In this document: positions 1-13,700 of the stretch, in pieces
Position numbering within the stretch: the stretch's first letter is position 1
How the letters are laid out: each line of letters begins with the position of its first letter
NCBI RefSeq assembly: GCF_032118995.1
Contig: NC_092654.1
Coordinates: 248,001-312,000 of the forward strand
Direction of reading: 5' to 3'
Length of the DNA stretch: 64,000 nucleotides
Source of the DNA: Asterias amurensis
Lineage: Eukaryota; Echinodermata; Asteroidea; Forcipulatida; Asteriidae
Position numbers and translations under genes: made by a program
Notes under the pieces: model-generated
Seen by the model: the letters and a program-made list of their open reading frames with translations, nothing else
What the model was told of the DNA's origin: nothing
Database searches by the model: none

Positions 1-1259
1 AAATTATTAAAAAGGTGGCTAGTTAATGGAATGTTTGGTGTCCAGTTTAGTTTTGTTTTTCCCAAGATCTTTAATCTGTATTATTATAAACATAATGGAC
101 AATTGGGGATCAATGGTTTATAAAGAGTATGCTTGTAGTCCAATATCGATTATCTGTAAAATGATCAATAATGGACGATAAGTGATCAATGGTCTCTAAA
201 TCAGTTTAGGTCCCACTGACTTAGGCCTATTATGATCACTCAAAGTGGGTCTATGGAGGCACATTTGACACAATCATGTTCAAAAATGCAAGATTTATAA
301 ACTTACATGAATTTCGGGAAATATTTATTACATTGTACACAACAAGACGAATAAAAATAACTCTATTTGTTACAATTGAAATCACACGTAGCACCTTTAC
401 TACAGTATAAGCTCTTGATACTTTAATCGGTATGTTACTAATTACAAAACGTCCCATTTATATACACAAAGCTACACATGAACTTAAAAGTATTAACATA
501 TTATTTCAATACAATATTTACATATTCTACATGGAGATCTAAACTACGGTAAAATCACCTTTTTATAGGCGAGTAAATTGAAATACATTCACGCGACATA
601 AAACACAGCAACAATTTACCGATTTAAGTATAACTATTTTATTTCTACATCTTATCCCACAAAACACTTATGAGCCTCGTTTGCAATTTAGCTTTACATT
701 GTTTTAAACACAAAACACTTACTCAATATCAAAACGTTTTAGACACTTTAAACGTTACAACTCCCCTACGTAACTGCGTTGAATACGTTTCATATCGAAA
801 CGTTTTAGACACTTTAAACGTAAAAATGTAGATACATAAAGCGTAGATACATACGCTATATAAGACTTCGATATTAGTATTATACTTGGGACATAATGAC
901 ACTCTCACAGTGTTTCCTGCGCTATTATCCTTTCCAGAAGCAAACAATTGAAGTTTTCCTGTCACTAGATTCACGTCACACTGAGTTTCACTCACATAAT
1001 CACTCGTTGTTTTCACTCCAATCTTCACTCGTTGTGTTCATTCCAATCATCACTCGTTGTTCATCCTATACGAAGATTTGAGTTTCGGCAATGGCGAGTT
1101 TTAACGAAGTTTTGTTCTTCAAGTTTTTCACTGTGATATTAAAACACACGGTACATGGGCGTGGTGACTTTTGTTGACCCATTCAGAAAAACATGAAATT
1201 GTTTTCTTGAACAATTTGATTTTAGATTTCCATGGTGTCATTCAAGTTGTAATGTGCAG
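1..1259 (-). other. Wnt9 3' UTR and downstream flank
   Basis: No coding exon is recognised here. Candidate minus-strand polyadenylation signals (AATAAA, read as TTTATT on the plus strand) lie at 638-643 and 324-329. Two short direct copies of a run containing CGTTTTAGACACTTTAAACG occur near 733-755 and 799-822. Confidence 0.4.
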
Positions 1260-1772
1260 TTATTTACACAAATAAAGTTCTTCTCTTGCGATACATTCTT
1301 TACAGATGACTTCACAACACCATTGGAATCTACACTCACATCTCCTGGTAACTAGTACATTGCGTATGTTATAACCCCTACCACAGCAAATGCTACCACA
1401 GTTCGAATCCTTATCACACTGTCTGTCCCTCGTGCCCATCGTGTACGGACTAGCCTCGCAAAATGTCGGCGACCGATCGATGTAGACCAGGTCGTGCTTA
1501 CCGGGGCCTGAGCGTGAAACAACGGGGGAGTTAGTCAGAGGAGTGGCTGTTGTCCGCTTTGGAGGTTTCCGTCTTCGTTTGACGTGTCGTACCAGCTCGT
1601 TAGCACCATGTGCAGTATTAGCAAGTTCGACCATAACGGCTCTATCGTATATATCTTTTAAAAGTTTCCCCGTCTCTTGAAGACGGTTCAATTGATGCCA
1701 ACATGTCTCGGATGTACACGATCCAGAAACGCCATGACACTTGCAAACTTTTCTTGCACTCTCCTCAACAAC
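1260..1772 (-). CDS. wnt9: wnt9 coding exon 4 (lipidation site and C-terminal cysteine domain)
   Basis: It encodes residues 204-373 and the TAA stop. It begins VVEESARK, then KCHGVSGSC with the acylated Ser219, a basic linker, and the cysteine-rich C-terminal domain with 12 cysteines, including SICCGRG and WCCEV. The acceptor is CGTCACAG|GTT. The reading frame stays open upstream into the intron but has no Wnt similarity there. Confidence 0.95.
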   Translation of the reverse strand, partial: VVEESARKVCKCHGVSGSCTSETCWHQLNRLQETGKLLKDIYDRAVMVELANTAHGANELVRHVKRRRKPPKRTTATPLTNSPVVSRSGPGKHDLVYIDRSPTFCEASPYTMGTRDRQCDKDSNCGSICCGRGYNIRNVLVTRRCECRFQWCCEVICKECIAREELYLCK

Positions 1773-4700
1773 CTGTGACGGACATAAAAGAAAATAATGT
1801 AACTTTAAACTGAACGACATGGTATAACAACCTGATACAACGGCCGAATAGAATAATCACTCGTTTGTGAGGTGATTTATTTTTACTCCTTTGCAGTGTG
1901 TCATTGCCAGTCTAGTGATATAGCGCCCTCTGTTTGCACGTGTCATCACCGTTCAGACTTTCCCTCGGATTGAGTTCTTGTTTGCATCGAACTATCACGC
2001 AAAAACAAAAGTGATCGATATCAAATAAACGTTGAAATGGAAATCAAACTATTCCAGAAGTGACATTTAGATTTTAAAATGTGTCATTCGAAAACTTTGA
2101 AATATTGACCTTAAAACTTGTTTCAAGCAGATTTCCATGTCGATATGTCAAAAGAGCTGCCAAAGCCTTTCGGTAAAGCAACAACAAATCATGCATAGGC
2201 CTATAAGAGAAGAAAATACCAACCATGCGAAAATGCGTTTTCATTTGTGCTGGTTTTGATTGGTTCTTGTTTTTGTTTTAGTTGAGTGTGAAAGTTTGTT
2301 TGTTTGTTTTATTTTGTTTTGGTAAACATACATTTTGTTCAACACTGTTCTGCTTAAAAAAATGTTAAACTTTACCTGTGCATAATTCTGTACTACCAAG
2401 TGAAGCCCTGGTTAAACTTACCCTAATTCCTAGATTCGTATTATGTCTGTCAATCTTTGCCCTGACGTCTCTACTTCGAGGTAGATCTCCCTTCTTAGGC
2501 ATGAGGAATCTCTCCACAAACTTCTGACTATATTTAAGATTGTCTCCACATCCTCCCCATTTCCAAGTATCTCTATTGGTTTCTTCAGAGTAGTAGCTTG
2601 TGTCACATGAACATCTCTCCATGTTACCCTGACTACAGGCCTTAGCAACGGAGTAGGTTAAACCAGCTGATGAGATGGCGTACAGAAATGCAGTCTCCCT
2701 CATCCCTGTGTATAAGAAACCATGGAAATTGATGAATATTCATGATGTATTCATACGTCATGGCTAGTGACCATTGACATGTTGAGTTTGTCCCAGCATG
2801 GCGACGTCCAGTTAAGTTCAACGTGTGTCTGATGTGGAGACCGCAAGTTATGTTCTCAGTCAGTTTTATTTTGTGAAATGTACTTCGTTAAAAACACAAT
2901 GATTTAAATTAAGTGTATTGAATGTTAACAATTATTTCTCCAAGACCATATAAGTAGATCTTTTGAAATATGTGCTGTCTTCAATCTACTTTTCAGTGGG
3001 CCTAGTATCCATTTCCTTTTTTCAGATTTTACACTACACAAAGTTAGTGTTCAATATGTTTGTTATTTCCGTATTGAGTGTGGTGAGGAGGCAGGAATGT
3101 TAATTGTATCTGATTAAACACAAACAAAGCATAAAACACAGAGAAATTGACATAAATTGGAACATAGAGTATGCGCGGTTAACCACATCAGAACCGCTTG
3201 AGACTTGGCGTCATTAATCATTCTTTATAAAACATCAAAGGATCGGCTCATTAAACATGTGATTTTGATTATTTGTTTTATTTTGTTTTCAAACACTTCT
3301 AAGAAGTATTGTTTCATGTGGTCCTGTCCTTGAAACAATATATTTATAGTTGACTGGAATTGTTTATACAGTGAACTTGTTACTTTATAAATGTATTTAC
3401 CGCCTCTACTCTTTTTCGTTATTTAAAATTATATATATTCGGTCATCTGGTTTATACTGACCAACTCATAATATTATAATAAAGACTGGGGTCTAAACTT
3501 CATCTTTGAAAAATTAAATATAGAAGTATAATATAAGAACAAACTGAACAATGAATAAAATAATAAATGACTGGAAATACAAATTACTTTAAGAAGAATC
3601 AATTTACACTTTGTTCTCCAATTGCAAAGATTCTCAAGAATCAAAGGGAAAAGTGAAACTCTTTCAAATTCAAATTCCTCTTTCCCAAAATGTCTGAACT
3701 TTCTTGTATTCTCTGGGCAAATACCATTGTTGGGGGTTTTCATCTAAAATTTGGGTCAAGTCCACATAAGACGTGGTGCCATCGGCGACTGTCTTTTGAG
3801 AGCGGCTTCCAATAAAGAAACAGACCATGTTTTATGGGAGATAGTCGCGTAGTAAATTTGGCGGATGATTTAATGCATTATGACTTTTATGTCTTGCCAA
3901 TTGAAACAGCCGTGTCCAACTGCTGTAATGAGCGGAGACCACCTCTGCAAGATCCAGACTAAACTGTCCTTAAGCAACACAGAAAGAAACTTAAGCTCAA
4001 AGGGTTTGCTGCTTAGCAATTGCTCTAAAGGAATTGTAACCAGTCACAACAAGTGTACATTACTCGATGTTTTTGCTGGTAACAAGCTTTGGCCGGGTAG
4101 GACTTTCTGTCTTTCGCAGGTTTTTTTCCATAAAAATTATTGTCTTAAAAATGTAAATAAAATAAATTAAAAAAAGCTCAGCATAAATCCACTTTCTTTT
4201 TTCAACGATCATAATTGGCAACCTAAAACACTTTAATGAGAGTACATGTATTTTAAATTGGTAGAAGGCCTATACAACGAAATCTAATAGGTCTAATGTT
4301 TGCAGCATCTTTTGCTGTACTAATAAACCTGAGACAAGATGCAATATGGGTAATATACTTGCCGAAACGTTTGAATAAAAGAGTGAAGCAACGTTTGTGG
4401 AACAGTTGTAATATTTCGCAGACGCGCACCCTCAAAAAGTTACAAATATTGAACAATAATAACGTGTTGTATGCACTCCTTGTGAGGTGGAAGTGTCATA
4501 GGGTCAAACAAGAGGTCATGACCTCCTATCGGCAGACAAAATGGGCACTAATCAACAATCCTTGTTCGGACGCCATTTTGATTTACAGCTGACCGGGTGT
4601 TAGAGGACGCATTACACTCAAAACGTGTCAGCAAGCAAACATCTTAAGAATGCAACTCAATCAACACTTCAAACAGATGAATAGTTTACGATGTCACAAT

Positions 4701-7700
4701 CATATCTTACTTTTCAAATTCGTTTGTTTCAATCGGTTAATAAACCCGCTTTTCTTCTTATGAATGGCCCCAAAAATGTGTATACACACAGCAATGTGCA
4801 ACTTTGAGTATACATGGATTGTTAAATGTATACCAGAACACTGATTTTGAACGCACCACAGTTCTTTTTAGAACCACAGCAGTTCACAATTTATGGATAC
4901 TGAGACATTATAGATTCAGTATGGTTTTCCCATGTAAGTTTCAATTTCTAGAAAATGTAGGCCAAGTTCCACATAAAAGGACGGGGCATTGTCACGTATG
5001 GGAAAACATGTCTCAACAAATTAGCGCAAGATGACAACTATGATTTTGCCGGATGATGTGCCTAGCATGGACTCCAATTTGACTTTGTAAATGACAAAAT
5101 ATGTTATGTACAAATGCCTGCCGACCCTCTCTCGAAGAAATCGGCAACTGATGTCGCTTCTTCGTTTTTGATCTTCATTGGTAAAACCAAACAACAGTCT
5201 CGCGCAACAAGAAAACACATAGCAAAGTTTAATTCTATAAAATGTTCGTAAGAACTAGTAGTTCTGGCTCTTGAAGATAAATTACTGGATGATTTATTTG
5301 TCGCGACTCTACTGGACAGGCGCGGCAGATGAACGTGATTTTCAGCCGATGACACACATCTCAAGCGCAACAATTTGGCGGGAATTATAAACAAGTACTT
5401 CGGTGAAGTCTGACTTTTTCCTTCTTCAAGAATGTTATGGATGTGGTTGGAACTTGGATGTAATACTATAGTTTGGAAAAGGAAAGGGCTGTAAAGCTAG
5501 ATTTGATTGATCTATGGTTCAACACAATTTGAGTATGCTGTGGACTTGTATAAATAAACATGAACGCAATATGAGAAGTGTCGGTGTAAAACATTTGTCA
5601 CAAAATGAGACAAAATAGGTTAGGTAATTTTTTTATATACAAAATAAGAGACGGTTTTTATGACCATTTTCTAGCACGCAAGACAAGGCCTATTTAAATC
5701 ACGTGGTATGGAGGTCTTGTTCCACGCCTCCTATAATAACAATGTATAGCAGTTCTCATTTTACTGAGATAGGGGCATACTTCCAGCCTCGGTTTGGACA
5801 CATTGCTTTGAATGGATTGATCGAAAGGAGAAACAAAATCATGTTCTTTAAAAATGGTCTTTCCGTACCGGTAATTCATGAACTTTTCATTAATTTAATA
5901 ATGACGTGAACACGAAACAAGTACTGTTTTAAACTAAAGACTATATCTCTCCCATGACGTTATAAAAGTTGACCTAAAGATCAAGAAAACTTGAATGAAA
6001 ATGCAGCCACAAAACCAACGGAGAATGTGTGAAGTCACCTTATGCATGGATCTCATAGAAATTACCCCTACCCCCTGCATGTGACAGTTAGCCTCTGACA
6101 ATCAACTTAGTGCGCCTAATCGGACAGAGTCCTGGCACCCAAGTCCCAAAACAAAAACTCCAATATTGGGTCAGATGAGATGACAGTCTTTGACATTCCC
6201 AATCAATTCTTGGCACCCCTCCTTCCGCTGAGTCGAACTTTACAAACAAGGTCCAAGAGAGAAATGTTCGTGTTTTCAAAACTGAGAAGAAATATTTTAG
6301 AATCAATTTCAACAATATTTATCGAAGTTATTCCGGCGGATTTTAAACAACATCTTTGCGTAGGCAATGTGACTCCTAGCCTTTTGGCTGATTTCCTTTT
6401 GGTCCCTGTGAATTCCTACTTTCAGTTGGAAACAAAAACAGTCGGTTGTATAAGGGTATCGCTTACAAACCGTTACAAATACGGTTGTTTTAAATGGTAA
6501 TCTTTAAGCTCTTATGCTGTCGCGAATATTGGGATGTCACAATAATTAACAAGTTTGAACCTTTTCAGATTAGTTTGAACTCGAGATATTTCGAGATCAA
6601 ACACAAATCCTTTTTTGGATAGTATTGCTGACGGATTGAAGGGGGATCGGGGGGTAATTGATGATAATACGAACTACATTATAATAAATGAGCTTTCAGA
6701 TTGAAACCAATGATCAATCCTGTACTTATTCTTCAAGATAAATCAAGTGATTTTATCCAATCTCCCAGAAGTTGATTCCTCCTGAGGTTTAGGCAGAGTC
6801 ACTGTGGTGGAACTGGTTGGAAAGTTCAAGGTCTGATCGGGCCCGTCATTTTTGGCTAATACCCAAGGCCCGGCTGCATGGATGAGATAATGACAATTCA
6901 CGCTATGTGAATCATTAAAAATAAGAACTCCAACCTACACTGACAAGTAGCTTTAATCTGATAAACCAACGTTGCCTATTCATAAACCAAGCTTAAATAA
7001 AGACATTTGAACACGTACATCATTAGGTTTTTGAGGAATATTTGTATCTTGAGTTTTAAATAAACGATTCATGCAACCAACTCTAAAGAGCAGTCTTCAG
7101 ATTTAGCTTCACGCCTTAGAATTGGTCGAGCCAATACAATGTTGCTTATAATATAATGTTAAACCTAACCTCTCCCATGATATATAAAGACAAGTCGTAT
7201 AAATGTAATTGGAGATTTGAAAGCCTAAATCAATTTCATGCCTCGGCAATCCAACGTAAATTTGTTATAAATATCCAGGGATTTTATGCATCGGAAGCAG
7301 ACAAAACTAACAGCATCTTTTATAAAACTAATTTTGAAGATTTACTCACAAGATATTTACAGCTCGCAATAACGACTTTGCAGTTAAAGGGATCAATGTT
7401 AAAGAATATTTCTCCTCATAGTTTCAGTTGCTCTTTGCAGGGGCAACAGTAAAACTGACAACGGTTTATTAAACATTACGTTGAACTTGAATTTCATCTT
7501 TAAAGGACTCGTGAACGAGGCTACAAAGTCTCAGTAAGACTCATTGATCCATAAAAGATACTTGAGAGATTTATGTCATGTGTCAAGCGGCAATCAAGCT
7601 TTTCAGCGGGGACCAATTTAGTTTTTTAGCGGTAACCCGGAAGGGAAATATAACAAGACCAAATATTTTGATCAAGATTTAAAGGATGGGAAGAGCTTAT

Positions 7701-10700
7701 TAAATTAGTTTGCATTTCTAATCACTCAATTCAACTATCAGCGTACAAATATTTAAAACAATTAATTGGATGACTTTTTTTTTCTTTTTCTTCAAATTAT
7801 CAATATAGGCGTACACACATACTGATACAGCAAAGGTAAAATGTTGCGTTGTTTATTTTATAGTCGGAAGGGGCTGGGAATATTCCAGATTAGGTTTTTG
7901 ATGCATAGAAAATGACTGAAACGTTTTAGCATTCAAATCAGTATTTGAATGAATAGGCAATGTGTAATTTAACATTGTTATAAGCGAGTCCACCTTACAA
8001 AGAGAGCCCCTCATCCAAGGACCTTGCTTTATGTTCAAACCAACCTTTTTGTAAGCCGCTTTCCTGCCACCATAATTTGTTTTATTTCCAAACTCCAAAG
8101 ATGTTTTCACAAATCGAGTGATCAATAGAATGGCAAATTTTTGTAAAACCATTTCACCAAATTCACCACAGCAGCAGTTTAATATTAACCTCACTTTAAA
8201 CTGAACTGTGAAGACGATGCGTGCATTGAGGCACCGGTAGCGTGTCAACTTAATTGCACATTGGAGGAGTAGAACACTTGCCTGCACATCCTCTCCCACA
8301 CATCATACCCCCTCCTTAAACTTTAAGATGTCCACTAGTACTTATACATGCCGTCATGTCAAATGTAGAACATACAACATATTGAACATAATATGGATAC
8401 TTGCTAAATCATTCGACACAAGATGAGAAAGGTTTGCTCATCGAAAATTAAAGAGACCATTGTTCATTGGAAGTTTGTCAATTAAACATGAAGACGTTGT
8501 TAAGCCCCTTGTTGCATATCCCAATGATATGAACTACATATTAATTGAGGAAATGTCATATTGTTATTAATTATTCTGACATCTTCGAAATGTCGCTACC
8601 CATAATAAAGTGATTCGTCACGTTATGTAAACTTAGTTTATTATAGAAGTTGCTTTCTAGTGATCGCTTTTTCCAGACCTTATATCATCACTTGTCATGA
8701 TTTCACAAAGAGTTAAGATTGATCTTAACTGTGTTAAGATTGATCTTAACTGTGTATCAATCATACTGCTAAGCAAAGTGTGATGTCACAATACAAATCA
8801 CTATGATGATACTTATGAATATTACTGCTGTGTGAAACATGGTGAAACCATGGGGGTGAAACCAAGCCCTTGTCTTACTCCATGGTCTTATCTATGTCCT
8901 TACTCTATGGTCTTCTAGACCTACTTTATGATAGCCTGTTGTGGTTATGTGGTTTGGTGCTCTCAGAAAGCATGACTATAAGTGGACTCGTTGGTTCATG
9001 ACCGGTAAGGTCACAAACTAAAGTAGGGCTGATATTGAATCTTTTTCATAACAATTCTTGTTGTAAATAAGCTGTGACCAGAGAGAGGAAATTAGGGTTG
9101 TATCCGAATAACCGGCTACAGCTGCGGCTACGGCTAGATTCTCGCGTCATCATGCGTGGAGGTATAGGACGTCCTTAGCAACACCCTTAGCAACAGCCGT
9201 AGCCGTAGCTGTAGCCGCCAATTGGGATACGGCCTAAGCATAGGTACCATTATAAACTTCTTGAAAGTAATAATCTACAACCTATCCTCTAAAAGATGTT
9301 TCACTTCGTCATCTCCCTGTGGTGCCTACGCTCTGAGTGATACACTGTTTCCTCTCTCACATTCGACACAAGGCGCAAACAATGTCTAGAGATGAGATTT
9401 GAACTGATCCACAGATTGCCTCATGGTCTACAAACAAGACACGTGTGTTTTCAATGAGTAGTTAGCCTTCAGAGTATCATCTCTCTAAATGACGTAGTGT
9501 ACGTAACCTTTCAATTGAACACATGCATCGTTCATCGATGGATATCTCATGCAGGTGACTCCCCATGGCAGTTGAAAAACAAATAATGTTACTATTTTAG
9601 AGACAGACATGGGAATGCCGTCGCGTTATGAAGGACCCGCCATATTGAACTTGAGTCTCGATACTCAAAGTTAGGCTATCTAAGATCTTTTACAGATTAT
9701 CTGCCCACATGATCTTTTACAGATAACTAGCGGTAATTAACGAAATGAACAGACTGTTTTCGGTTCTCATGGTTTTATTTTCACCACGTGACTTTAAAAA
9801 AGCCTGGTCAGTAAACACATGGTAAATCAAGTGGTTTACGCTAACGGCTGCAGCTACTGAAGCCGAATCAGTAGCCAGAGTCATATTTTATCCCAACTTC
9901 CTACTCCTTGTTTCCGTGCGCTGCATAATGGTGCTTTTGGTGGCGCATTGTATTTTGTATTCCTAAGTTATCTTTGTGTCCGTGATTAATAATTGAACCA
10001 TTCTTGGATTCATAACAAGTTTGTTGCACAATTGAGTTTATGAACTCGCCAACATGTTTCAAAAGGTTTCATAAACTTGACTTCCTCCTTTTAATATCAT
10101 CCTGTTCTGTTAAACACCTGTTGTTTCTCTCCTGAACCCCTCGGGTAGATTGAGTTTATAGGACCCCAGTAATTCATAGAAATAGCAGACTTAGATACTC
10201 TGTATGTGGAACTTATACGACATAACAAGTCAAAACGATGCACTACCAACAAAATTCATAAGGCATCGTGGAGAGGACTACATGTATGTGTCAACGTGTA
10301 TCGACTACCACTTGTATCCTTGCCAACTCCTCAAAGAGTTCATACTATTGGCAACTCGTACCCTTTTAGAACTCGTACTCTCGTTGAACACGATTGACGT
10401 GCCGCGGCTATGGCTACAGTTGACTGCAAATGGAGGACAGGGACTGACATTGTATTAAAGGAACACGTTGCCTTGGATCGGTCGAGTTGGTCTTTGAAAA
10501 GCGTTTGTAACCGTTTTTTTATAAAATGCATATGGGTAGAAAGATGTTGTAAAAGTAGAATACAATGATCCACACAAACATACCTCGAAATTGCGTGGTT
10601 TTCCTTTTACCTTGTCGACTAACACGTCGGCCATTTATGGGGGTCAAAATTTTGACTCCCATAAATGGCCGACCATGTTAGTTCGCACAGTAGAAGGAAA

Positions 10701-13700
10701 ACCACGCAATTTCGAGGCAAACTTGTGTGGATCATTGTATTCTACTTTTAAAACATCTTTCCAACCATATGCGTTTTATAAAAAAACGGTTACAAACGCT
10801 TTTGTTTTGACCAACTCGTCCGATCCAAGGCAACGTGTTCCTTTAAGATCTCCTCATACAGCCAGAGCCATAGCTGCTGTGGGACGCAGCTTTACTTCAA
10901 TCTCCAATGTCAATGACCAGCTTCGATATCCCAACACTTATTTTTGAAAGTAACTTTTTCAAGAAGTGAGATTTTCATTTCTTGATTGGATGAGGATATT
11001 AACCTCGTTCCCAATGTGTCTATACGGAGGTAATAGTCTGCAGGGAAGGAAGCTCTACATTTATCACTTTGCTATTGTATGGCCACAAGGGAGGTAGGGT
11101 TCCAGACAGATGTAATACTCATGGGTTACTTCATGTTGAAATGATTATCTGCTGGGTTGGATCAGACTAAGAAACGAGTCTGCAGCAGCGACTAAGTTCG
11201 AATTGTGCCCGATTACGGTTCGTCAATAAAAACAATTGGGTTGTACAAAAGTATGAATTTTAATTGTGATAACTAGTACTTGGTTGTTTCTTTCTTTCAA
11301 TAAAGAACCTACAGATAATGGCACCCAAATATAGATTTGTATGTTCCCTCATTTATTTGGTCCCCGAAATATAAAACAACTGAAAGCAGCCGTACAAGCT
11401 TTTCTGAACTCTTTGCAAAGTACCTCACCTACAATACACTGTCGCAAGTGTACACATACATAACTCTACTCCAAAATAAGTCACAAGATAACCAGAACAC
11501 ATGATTGATAGAAGACAGGGTACATGACGAAACAATGCTTCATGACTATTGCTTGCACACACTGCGAGATAATGTACTTTTGATTCTTGTCTCTGTGGAG
11601 TCTTAACCCTGGGCAACACTCTGTAAGTCAGGTCGGCCTACTTTGTGATGAGCCCAGGGCATGAAACAATAACCCCTTCGATTAAACCATAAATTGGCCC
11701 CTTTTTCACATGGCTGTTTAAGCATGCTTAGCATAGAAAAATATTGCACATAACCAAAATAGTTGTCCCTGATAATGACATGTTCTGGACAATTGACTAA
11801 GCAACAGCTGTTGCCGAACGACTGCATGACCCATCAGTACTGTTTCATGTGCCAGAAGTGTTTTCATCATTATTGTGAAGAAAGTTAAAGCAAACATTAT
11901 GTGAAGCTTGTTGCATTTTGTTTTGCAATACACGCATCCCTACTTCAAAGGAGTGAACATGTATTTTGGAACCCTGCGTGTTGTTGTCTAGCCCAATTGT
12001 AGTATATTATTTGAATGCTTTAACACAAACAAATAAAAGTTTGTATGAGCCTCAAAGGTACCAGACTATTCTTCATCAAACCTTGATTTGGTTTTATTGG
12101 CCCTTTTCGAAACCACGGCTTCGGCTTTGGATTCGGCTTCAGCCTCCGTACTCTCGTCTGAAGCCCTTAGTGTGTAATACGCAAAGCACGCGCAGCTGTC
12201 AAAACATCCGCGGGGCCAAGCTAGCCTGAAGCCGAATCCAAAGCCGAAGCCGTCGTTTCAAAAAGGGCCATCGATTCGAATTGAAAAACAGAAAAACCAA
12301 GATGTCCGCACAATACTTTACCTTTTTTGAGTAGATTGACTCTGTGTGCCGTGTTATGCACGCTGCAATTCCATCTCTCATTCCGAAATCTGTCTTGACA
12401 TTCGAAGATGCTAAGATCCAGGGCTTGTCTTAAGACGGTAGGCATCCCAGAGTCCCTGCTACACATCTTCCTTTGTCGCTTGGTAAGATAAGGGCTTTTG
12501 CAGTCAGGTGGTAGGTCACCAACGAGAAGTCTTCTGGGCGTCGTAAGTCTGTTTTGGAATAAGGCAAAAGTATCTAACTTTATTTTAAATTATTTAATAG
12601 ACAATTTCACCCTTGAGCAATTATTAAAATTTTGTTTCGTACAGTGGGAGGGGAAGGGGGAGGGGGGTCATTGAACTTGCTTGCTAGACCACGATAGTGT
12701 AAAGCGCGGCGTGAGAATAATTAAAAAAAAAAACAATCTGAGAAACGTTACTGTCAGATTCGTTTCTCAGATTGTGTTTTCCAATTAAGGAGTATTCTTC
12801 CTGAGTGGACGGACATAATTGCTTCGGATTGACGGCGATATCTCAAGAATGCGACCACCATTTTAAGTTAAATTTTCACAGGTTAGGTCCATTAAGCTTC
12901 TTTATGGTGTCTCCGTCAACTTATTTTTGGTATTGTATCACAGTTTATAGAAATTTAAAGAACTTTGACACCAAGAATTTGAGGAATGTACTCGACATAA
13001 TGGCGTTTGTACTAGCCCGCTTATTCAAAGATACGTCATTGCTGTTACATAACAAGGTTTCATACTCGTACCGTGATAAGGGTTACCAGTTATTGCCCAT
13101 ACCTAGTTGTGTCAAATTTATTGCCAAACTCAATTGGATACCATCGAATCACTTGTTCTTTAATCAGACACGCCAAATATTCCAAAAGTCGGGCCAACTT
13201 GAGTTAAACCTTCCATTCAAATATCCTGTGTGGTTTTTAGTGCTTGGTTTAAACTCCTGTGAACTGTCATCACGGTACAAATGTTTGTTCTTCATCGTTT
13301 ACAAAGCCCGGCTTGAAGTACTTGCAGCGGGCCGCCGTGTCTCACCTCACCGTAAGCTGAGTCATTTTCTCTGGCGTAAAACGTCCCGACTGTCAGGCAT
13401 CTTTCCCGATCCCCGGAAGTGATACATGGTGGAGTCGCTTGGCCGGGCTACCCCAGAACTGGCTTCCACGGCTCAGCAATGAATGTATATCCGGGTGATT
13501 GTGGCTCTTACAGAAGAAACCCTCGTGGAGTTCATCAAACAAGTAAGTTTATGACGACTGTACCCTTCTTAGTTTCTCTTATTCGTAATTGGTTGCAGGA
13601 TTCTTTTTTTTTTTTCAATTGTTGCCGAGCCATGACTCGCTCATGTAACTTAAAGGTACTCCCAATATGTTCACAACTTTACAAACTGATGCCTTGAAAA

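Larger units (their letters stand above)
2706..12321 (-). other. wnt9 intron 2 (9.6 kb)
   Basis: A long intron with no supported exon on either strand. It holds a small inverted-repeat element near 8696-8760, an inverted-repeat element at 9095-9235, a long TTAA-flanked foldback element at 10455-10846, and another at 12099-12269. The rest is AT-rich with no recognised structure. Confidence 0.8.

Noticed and set aside
5104-5394. A 96-codon minus-strand frame in wnt9 intron 2
   Set aside because: No family resemblance, no splice partner, ordinary intron composition.
12805-13422. A 205-codon open frame on the plus strand in wnt9 intron 1
   Set aside because: It starts at GTG, has no recognisable domain, begins inside a dispersed repeat and shows no splice support; it is probably a chance frame.
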